Below are positions 58,601 through 64,000 of a stretch of 64,000 nt of DNA, piece after piece. The stretch comes from an uncultured Clostridia bacterium. Its GTDB lineage: Bacteria; Bacillota; Clostridia; Christensenellales; Borkfalkiaceae. Numbering within the stretch: position 1 is the first letter of the stretch; every line of letters starts with the position of its first letter. Location of the stretch: NCBI GenBank assembly GCA_947627765.1, contig CANQXA010000002.1:25812-89811 (forward strand), in the 5' to 3' direction. The position numbers were made by a program, and so were the translations under genes. The notes under the pieces were generated by a model that saw only the letters and a list, made by a program, of their open reading frames with translations, made no database searches and was not told the DNA's origin.

Positions 58601-61600
58601 AGGCGGGGTTTATACTCTCAAGTATACGGTGCTCGACCCTGTAACGATAGTCGCGTGGTTTGGCGAGGAAAGCGAGTTCACGGCACGGATCGGCGGACAC
58701 TTTTACCACACATTGGATGAAAGTATCACCAAGGCGAAAGAACTTGGGACGGCTGAAATTATTGTCGTACGTGATGGCATAACATTGAGTGAAAGTTTGG
58801 AGATCCCGAAGGGAATTTCGCTCATTCTGCCCTTCTCGGAAGAGGGCGGCTACTTTGGATCTGCCGCGAGCGGAAAATATGCAACGGATAGCCGTATCGC
58901 TTGGGCTGACAGTGGATTGCAACAAAAGAATAGATTTTTGACGTTCACCATTGAGAGCGGCGTCACGCTTACGGTCAAGGGCCGTTTGTATGTCGGCGGC
59001 GTGATGAATCATACTTCGCATAATTATCAAGGGCACACCTCGGGCAAGTATGCGGAAATCATCAATAAAGGGAATATTATTATCGAAGACGGCGGCGTGA
59101 TGGACGTCTACGGCCGCGTGACGGGTGCAGGCTCGATCGAAGTAAAATCGGGCGCGGAGCTAAAAGAGCCATTCCTCATTCTTGACTTTGAGGGAGGGAC
59201 CGAAACGCTCGGCCTCTTCATGGATGGGCTGACGCCTTTCAAGCGCTACGCGATGATCAATATTGAGTGTGAATTTACTGTCCGCTACGGCGCGCGGTTG
59301 GTCGGACACGCCACACTGTATGCTCTGGATCAGTACGTTTCCCTCGATCAAGCGTTCATCGGTGCTACCGACGACTACGGCAGGGACACCATGATCATGC
59401 TCAAACCGAATGCATACGTCACGGTAAATTATAATGCCGGCAAAGTGGTGCAAGGGGCCACGCCTAAGAACGGCACTGAGGGTATCGGCGAGACAACGAT
59501 GAATTTCCACGGCGGCGCAACGTTTAGCTACATGCAGTTCACGGCCATGGGGGTCACCGTTCCCACGAGCGGCGTCTACTTCTCCATTCCGTATAACTTT
59601 AATCTGCAACTCGACGGAAATGGAATATATGAGACCAAGACGGACTTCATGGTTATGCCCGGGGCGGTTGTCCATGTGTGTGCGGGTTCAAAACTTATTT
59701 TACATGCAAATACATGGATTTTTGACGGTCTCAAACAAGGAACGCTGATAGACAAGAGTTATCCTTCGGCAGAAGATTTGAGTGCGGTAGGATATTCTAA
59801 AAACGGTAACCTTATTGTAGACGGCACTCTCGAGATTCAACAAAAATACGGGTTGGATAACCACACTGCACTTCCGGTCGAGAGCAACTTGGAACCCGCC
59901 GTATTTGTCGGCATTGTACAGACGACGGGCACTTCGGGCAAGATCATCATCGCCAATGATGCGATTTTGAAATGGACAGTTGTTGACGGCAGGGAGAATA
60001 AAAATTACTTTGCCTATACGACGACGGCACGCGTGTGGGATAGGCTGACGAGTAAGTTTGTCGACCTCGAAGCGGGTCGAAATTATACCGCCACCTCGGG
60101 CGAGACATTCCAACTTTCCGAAATGAAATATACCAAGTCGGAGGGCGAGAAGGAAGATCAAACATTGACCCTCAACTCGAACATGGTAGGCTCGTGGATG
60201 GTCGAACATGAGGGTCACGAGTATAATTGGAACAAAACGGACGGGGATCAGCTCCCCACCGCGGAGACCAAACACACGCGGATCAGCCGTACGTGCACGG
60301 TGATGGGTTGCGGTCACAATGAGACGCGCGAACTTCTCTACACGCCCGATGATTGGGGTCACCTCACCTACACGGGCAACGAATTCGGCGACGCCGCAAT
60401 TAAGGAGAAGATCAACGAATGGTTCGGCGCGTATGACGTCTTCACCGCCGCGGGCGGCGCGGTTTCGTATGACAAGTTCACGGACCATAACGATCCAGGC
60501 TACGATGTGACCGTCACGCTCGCCAACGGTTTCTGGGTGACGGGCGACAGCTACACCGCGGCCGCCACGGCAAAGACGCTCAAAATCTATGTGGATCAAG
60601 CGACTTTGACCGAAAATGACGTTACCATGTCCGAGGGGGACGTGATCTACACGGGCAGTGAGATCACGAAGGAGATCACGGTCACCTTCAACGGAAAGAC
60701 GCTCAGCTTGTACCACGATTATGAAATAGAGTACTCCGGGGATCGAACCAATGTGGGCACCGTGACCGTCACGATCACGGGCGAAGGCAACTTTACCAAG
60801 ACAGCCGTGACGAAGGCCTTCCGAATCGTTGCGCGGAGCATTGCGGAGGCGCAGGTCAAATTGCAGGCGGGCACATTTGTCTACGCGGGCGATAAACTTC
60901 AGCCTTCCGTCGCGTCTGTGACGGTGAAAGTGGACGATCAAAAGAGCCTCACGCTTACGCTAACAAAGGATTACACCGTGGAATACGGCGACAACATCGA
61001 CGCAGGCAATGAGGCGGGCACCGTGACCATTCGGGCTACCGAAGGCGGCAACTTCGAGGGCTCGGTAACGGTGAACTTCACGATCGAGAAGGCGACCCTC
61101 GCGAGCGCTAACATCACCACGGACACGTCGGGCTTCACCTACAACGGGCAGGCGCATACCGTCAAACTTGAGGTGAAGACGGCGAACGGGCTAACCATGC
61201 CCGAGGGTGAGTATGAGATAACGTACGACGACAACATCAACGCGGGCACAGTGACAGCCACCGTGGCCGTCAAGGCGGAGAGCCAAAATTATGCCGGCAA
61301 GGAAGGCGTGACCGTCACGTTTGACATTGCGAAGAAGGCGGTCACCGTCACGGTCAACAAGCAGGAGAAGGAGTACAACAAGGCAGAGCAGTCGTACGAC
61401 GCAGACCAAGGGGGCGCGTGGACCGTCGCGGAAGGCGGTCTCGAAAACGGTGAGCAGAAGGATGTGCTCGGCGTGACCCTTATAGCTACGGGCACCGCGG
61501 CGGCGTCCTACGACGTAACGGCTTCTTACGTGAGCCAAAACTACGCAGTGACCTTCCAAGCGGCACAGGGGCTTGAAAAAGAGGGTGACAACAAGATCAA

Positions 61601-64000
61601 GAACGCGTTTGTCATCACGCCCAAGGACGCGAGCGGGGCGACCGTCACAGTCACGAGCACGCACACCTACGACAGCACGGAGCAAAAGGTCACCGCCGAA
61701 GTGACGCTCGAAAGTTTCGGAAGGCTCAGCGCGGAGACGGACTACACGATCGAATACTCCGGCAACCACACCGATGCGAACGAGGCGGCGCAGTTCACCG
61801 TCAAATTCCAAGGTAATTATAGCGGAAGCGCAGAGCAAACTTTTGAGATCCAAAAGGCGGAGGTGACGATCACGCCGGACCGGAAGAGTTCTCCTACGGG
61901 GCAAGATCTTGTAGACCTCACTGCGACGGTGAGGGGACTGATCGGCGAAGACGCGACGACGTTCGCGAAGGGCACGGATTATACGATCACGACGACTGCC
62001 GAAAAGACCAGCGAGCCCGACGCATACGACATCACCGTAACGCTCACGTCTGGCACGGAAAACAAGTGGAAGAACTACAAGTTTACGATCATACCGGGCA
62101 CGGGTTACTATACGATCACGGCGGCAGTGTTCGGTGCGGTAGAATTCAAGAGCGGGTCTGCGGTGTACAACGGGCAGGCGCATGAGCTCTTGGCAACGTT
62201 GAACAAGCCCGAGGGCACAGCGGGCGAGTTTGAAACTCCGGTCTACACCTATTCTAAAAAGAACGGCGGTGCGGTGCAGGAGATGAGGGACGTAGGCTCC
62301 TACACCGTCAAAGTCCAACTGACATTCAAAGAGAGCGCGGGCAACCAAAGAACGTATACAACGACGCTTGAACAAACCTTTGAAATCACCCCCAAGGAGA
62401 TCACCATAACGCTCCACGGGCAGTCGGCGGTTTACAACGGCAAGCAGCCCGAAGTGAAGCAAGGCGCAGAGCAGTACACCGTCACCGCGCAAGGCGACGA
62501 GGGTGCGGCGACTCTCTTTGCAAGCGATGTGGAAAAAGGTCTCACCGTGACGATCGGGTTCAAGGGCGCGTCGGCGTGGAATGTCCAAAAGTACGATCTC
62601 GACGCGACGCTCGGCGGCACGGGCGCAGGGAACTATCAAGCGACCGTCGAAGGCACGGGCAAGTTCGAGATCACCAAGAAGGCGGTCACCGTCACGGTCA
62701 GCAAGCAGGAGAAGGTGTTCAGCAACGCGGAGCAGGCGTACGACGCGGAATGGACAGCCGAAGGGCTCGAAAACGGTGAGCAGAAGAGCGTGCTCGGCGT
62801 GACGCTCAAGGGTTCGGGCAAGGACGTTGCGTCCTACGACGTGACGGCTTCTTACGAGAGCCAAAACTACGCAGTGACCTTCCAAGCGGCACAGGGGCTT
62901 GAAAAAGAGGGTGACAACAAGATCAAGAACGCGCTCGTCATCACCCCCAAAGAAGCAAGCGAAGCGAACGTAAAGGTCACGGGGACCTACGTCTACGACA
63001 GAGAGGAGCAGACGGTCACCGCCGAAGTGACGCTCCAAGGCTTCGGTCCCTTCGAACAGGGCACGGACTACACGATCTCGTATGCAGAGGACGCGGACCG
63101 CGTGAATGCGGGAAGCGTATCGTTCACCGTCCACTTCCAAGGCAATTACAGCGGAAGCGCAGACCAGACGTTTGAGATCCAAAGGGCGACGATCGACGTC
63201 TTTACGATCGCCGAGAGCGGTCTCGTCTACACGGGCGAAAAGCATGAACTCACCCTCACGGTCAAAGCGGGAGAGCTCACGCCGAGCGCCGAAACGGAGT
63301 ATGAACTCACGGTCGAGGGCGACCTCACCAAGGCGGGCCAGCACAAGCTCACCGTTAAGGGTTTGGGCAATTTCGAGGGTACCATGTCCGCGACGGTGAC
63401 GATCGAAGCGGCTCAACTCACGGATGTAAAGGCGGAAGGGACGTACGTCTATGACGGCACCGCCAAGACGCCCAAGCTCACCGTCAAAGCAGGTACGCTC
63501 ACGCCTACCGCAGAGGATTACGATGTGAAGACGGAGGGCAACCTCGTCTATGTGGGCGCCGTTACCGTCACCGTCACCGGCAAGGGCAACTATCAGGGCA
63601 GTTTGGAGACAACGTTCCAAATCGAAAAGGCGGTCATCTCGGTGACCCTCAACGACCAAACCACGCTTTACGGCGAGCCGTTCGCGGACCTCACCTATTC
63701 CTATGAGGGTGTGATCGAGAGCGACCGTTCGAGCGTACTGCTCGGTAGTTATGTGACGGTCACGACGGAGGCGACCTCGAAGAAGGACGCCGCCACCTAT
63801 CCGATCACCGCGACGGTGAGAGACGAACTTGCGAACTACACGATCAAGGTCGTAAAGGACGGCACTTATACGATCACGGCCCGAAAGGTAACGGTAAAGA
63901 TCAGCGACCAGACGGCGACGTACGATCCGGAAAAGGCGGCACAGCACAGCTACACGTTCAACGGCATGGCATGGGCGTTGGTGTCGTCGGAGGGAGACGG
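55695..64000 (+). CDS. Giant secreted repeat protein, 3' end outside window
   Basis: ATG 55695 follows AAAGGGAGGAAAGAA. The frame stays open to the window edge, at least 2,768 codons. Signal peptide: about 38 residues, ending ...LPARA. Then: an InlB-B-repeat-like unit (about 187-270) with GDVHGTVSIG, ASPEEGYFAFW; beta-sandwich units; a second such unit (about 898-985) with ATAPQGKKFYGWE; beta-solenoid-like regions; a Cys motif RTCTVMGCGHNETR near 1530; and from about 1640 tandem MBG/Ig-like repeats (YNGQAHTVKLEVKT, FTIEKATL, VTFDIAKKAV types). The end and anchor are not visible. Adhesion or matrix role is inferred. Confidence 0.85.
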   Translation, partial: MERVKKWRRIALALIALLFCATLSFALVQILPARAEDTYDTDGDLVCDGNTADYTIEADNNFTYDAETNTWASSSPDGGIIYNGQFTLTVTKGGNICFQYKGSGAVGRDLSIYKTSTDTVPIFSKNYGSEVQSETTTQYILEADYAAGTPFTVTLLNVEEGDVYIFKADVAFQAYELTGFKKATTNYNVSATIAGDVHGTVSIGDNTLNSEKVTGSAQAEMGKTITLTASPEEGYFAFWQDAAGKVVCRENAFTTPAVQGDTDYTVRFEKIGANGLKIYYPSKGEGATSGWIKDVADEGTTYKVEIPNLNKATFTTTLEFTFEGAGVLDFDYHFYYHEVNGSKSDASLKVDGEVYARMPKLDYTYIGNMQNRDETNPDQWQHATLYISGEGSHTVTLEYSLDYNNRATATNFVAFSVKKTELSPPVAHTFTLDYDEKLGEITVLGAVKGGDNTYTGYDGFPITLTANTTNVISSLDKKTDVATQFVNWVLDSETPAGSTLNIMFEDGHLTYDGKVLSEAKVQGVFEEETIRPIVFRQISKDTVETAQTTNGEEVKISIENAAETQFRLFTAGFGEDNETVSLKVNGVETSLQTIPRDEGFGDMLTTEMLEAFSQNEQEINWWLQTALGEQLVLEVSYSCEGYFGTSTLKAYITYTAEKKQLGSFNNALNNLFTEDSEEGASVDCETNRGEGETAWSATDKWESEGGSVIFENNPKQANLGDWSPSITSGEGSNLWYYTFLRIQIGQDGGQLRKGVLMFDLYFEMTEGNGDRNGAVVVERRDTGYGDGPVEYQGSDVDYMPEHGLGGKEGLFNSACITSVLEHTNDTYVWGMSSNTYVTDLGGGWYRCVFPTVRESVYPGENGSTTHDTRQFLITFGYMSGTSPRYAIRNVTFRNGQDANFQFEANNTEYNGSVTATAGGEQVTIGTPKQVGFGSTVELKATAPQGKKFYGWEVKDSNGKSTYYASTDVKGGVYTLKYTVLDPVTIVAWFGEESEFTARIGGHFYHTLDESITKAKELGTAEIIVVRDGITLSESLEIPKGISLILPFSEEGGYFGSAASGKYATDSRIAWADSGLQQKNRFLTFTIESGVTLTVKGRLYVGGVMNHTSHNYQGHTSGKYAEIINKGNIIIEDGGVMDVYGRVTGAGSIEVKSGAELKEPFLILDFEGGTETLGLFMDGLTPFKRYAMINIECEFTVRYGARLVGHATLYALDQYVSLDQAFIGATDDYGRDTMIMLKPNAYVTVNYNAGKVVQGATPKNGTEGIGETTMNFHGGATFSYMQFTAMGVTVPTSGVYFSIPYNFNLQLDGNGIYETKTDFMVMPGAVVHVCAGSKLILHANTWIFDGLKQGTLIDKSYPSAEDLSAVGYSKNGNLIVDGTLEIQQKYGLDNHTALPVESNLEPAVFVGIVQTTGTSGKIIIANDAILKWTVVDGRENKNYFAYTTTARVWDRLTSKFVDLEAGRNYTATSGETFQLSEMKYTKSEGEKEDQTLTLNSNMVGSWMVEHEGHEYNWNKTDGDQLPTAETKHTRISRTCTVMGCGHNETRELLYTPDDWGHLTYTGNEFGDAAIKEKINEWFGAYDVFTAAGGAVSYDKFTDHNDPGYDVTVTLANGFWVTGDSYTAAATAKTLKIYVDQATLTENDVTMSEGDVIYTGSEITKEITVTFNGKTLSLYHDYEIEYSGDRTNVGTVTVTITGEGNFTKTAVTKAFRIVARSIAEAQVKLQAGTFVYAGDKLQPSVASVTVKVDDQKSLTLTLTKDYTVEYGDNIDAGNEAGTVTIRATEGGNFEGSVTVNFTIEKATLASANITTDTSGFTYNGQAHTVKLEVKTANGLTMPEGEYEITYDDNINAGTVTATVAVKAESQNYAGKEGVTVTFDIAKKAVTVTVNKQEKEYNKAEQSYDADQGGAWTVAEGGLENGEQKDVLGVTLIATGTAAASYDVTASYVSQNYAVTFQAAQGLEKEGDNKIKNAFVITPKDASGATVTVTSTHTYDSTEQKVTAEVTLESFGRLSAETDYTIEYSGNHTDANEAAQFTVKFQGNYSGSAEQTFEIQKAEVTITPDRKSSPTGQDLVDLTATVRGLIGEDATTFAKGTDYTITTTAEKTSEPDAYDITVTLTSGTENKWKNYKFTIIPGTGYYTITAAVFGAVEFKSGSAVYNGQAHELLATLNKPEGTAGEFETPVYTYSKKNGGAVQEMRDVGSYTVKVQLTFKESAGNQRTYTTTLEQTFEITPKEITITLHGQSAVYNGKQPEVKQGAEQYTVTAQGDEGAATLFASDVEKGLTVTIGFKGASAWNVQKYDLDATLGGTGAGNYQATVEGTGKFEITKKAVTVTVSKQEKVFSNAEQAYDAEWTAEGLENGEQKSVLGVTLKGSGKDVASYDVTASYESQNYAVTFQAAQGLEKEGDNKIKNALVITPKEASEANVKVTGTYVYDREEQTVTAEVTLQGFGPFEQGTDYTISYAEDADRVNAGSVSFTVHFQGNYSGSADQTFEIQRATIDVFTIAESGLVYTGEKHELTLTVKAGELTPSAETEYELTVEGDLTKAGQHKLTVKGLGNFEGTMSATVTIEAAQLTDVKAEGTYVYDGTAKTPKLTVKAGTLTPTAEDYDVKTEGNLVYVGAVTVTVTGKGNYQGSLETTFQIEKAVISVTLNDQTTLYGEPFADLTYSYEGVIESDRSSVLLGSYVTVTTEATSKKDAATYPITATVRDELANYTIKVVKDGTYTITARKVTVKISDQTATYDPEKAAQHSYTFNGMAWALVSSEGD
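61532..61607. repeat. 76-bp exact repeat, copy 1
   Basis: Identical to 62858-62933, offset 1,326 bp (442 codons), inside the giant gene. It suggests a recent duplication or gene conversion between repeat units. Confidence 0.95.
62858..62933. repeat. 76-bp exact repeat, copy 2
   Basis: Identical to 61532-61607, in the same frame. Confidence 0.95.

Noticed and set aside
59700..60941. 413-codon leftward frame
   Set aside because: Antisense shadow of the giant gene; no start signals.
61191..63947. 918-codon leftward frame opposite the giant gene
   Set aside because: It is the mirror of the repeat-rich coding strand: Arg/Leu/Val-rich, no ribosome site, no promoter, no recognisable domain.
1..64000. 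tRNA or rRNA genes
   Set aside because: Scanning for TTCGAATC-like T-arms and conserved rRNA stretches found none that I could support.
1..64000. Transposase, integrase or phage genes
   Set aside because: No protein with such motifs was seen; the repeats appear non-autonomous.

Overview
The window reads as chromosomal DNA of an anaerobic, high-G+C Gram-positive bacterium, most likely a member of the Clostridia. The grounds are strong AGGAGG-type ribosome sites, TTGACA/TATAAT promoters with 17-bp spacers, CotF-like spore coat proteins, McsA/McsB/ClpC, a trimeric electron-bifurcating [FeFe] hydrogenase, a rubrerythrin, lipoproteins with Gram-positive lipoboxes and no outer-membrane genes. The G+C-rich third codon positions and the many zinc-ribbon membrane proteins and repeat-rich surface proteins resemble uncultured gut Clostridia. 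That placement is an impression, not a proof.

Layout. 1-5.4 kb: end of an S41 protease, small hypotheticals, a cysteine desulfurase divergent from a DUF3343 protein, endonuclease III, a CotF-like pair, two tiny genes missed by length cut-offs, a hexapeptide-repeat protein and an XRE regulator. 5.4-12 kb: ychF divergent from argS-HAD, an RHH regulator, a rubrerythrin and a zinc-ribbon polytopic protein with a long structured leader. 12.3-22 kb: an XRE/membrane regulator leading into mcsA-mcsB-clpC (no ctsR), then aspS and a Na/Pi symporter. 22-29.8 kb: an intergenic repeat cluster, a GH51 arabinofuranosidase, an 889-residue anchored surface protein carrying two rubredoxin-like modules, an RluA pseudouridine synthase, an rRNA methyltransferase and DUF378. 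29.8-35 kb: feoA-feoB, another pseudouridine synthase, and a metal-sensing ArsR with its P-type ATPase. 35.1-37.2 kb: an A+T-richer island with an Smr protein, two unknowns and two XRE regulators, one with twin operators. 37.2-43.5 kb: zinc-ribbon membrane protein, ade-rdgB-yfcE-like operon, a UPF0104 protein and an EamA transporter. 43.7-48 kb: the hydCBA operon. 48-54.8 kb: glycogen phosphorylase, D-lactate dehydrogenase, two paralogous lipoproteins and a zinc-ribbon protein. 54.8-55.7 kb: a second repeat cluster. 55.7-64 kb: a giant secreted protein that is open to the window edge.

How it fits together. HydABC, the D-lactate dehydrogenase, glycogen phosphorylase and the arabinofuranosidase suggest a saccharolytic fermenter that disposes of reductant as H2 and lactate. 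FeoAB, the ArsR/P-ATPase pair and the rubrerythrin cover metal and oxidative stress. The clp operon provides protein quality control. The surface proteins and lipoproteins probably form the outward face.

Signals most worth a second look: the membrane-anchored tandem rubredoxin-like protein; the structured leader at 12026-12210; several promoters whose -10 box lies only 6-8 nt from the start codon (leaderless mRNAs); an 11-mer, TACCATGTCCG, present eight times; a poly-G tract inside a lipoprotein promoter; a FeoB with degenerate guanine-recognition motifs; and two intergenic loci built from the same repeat families.
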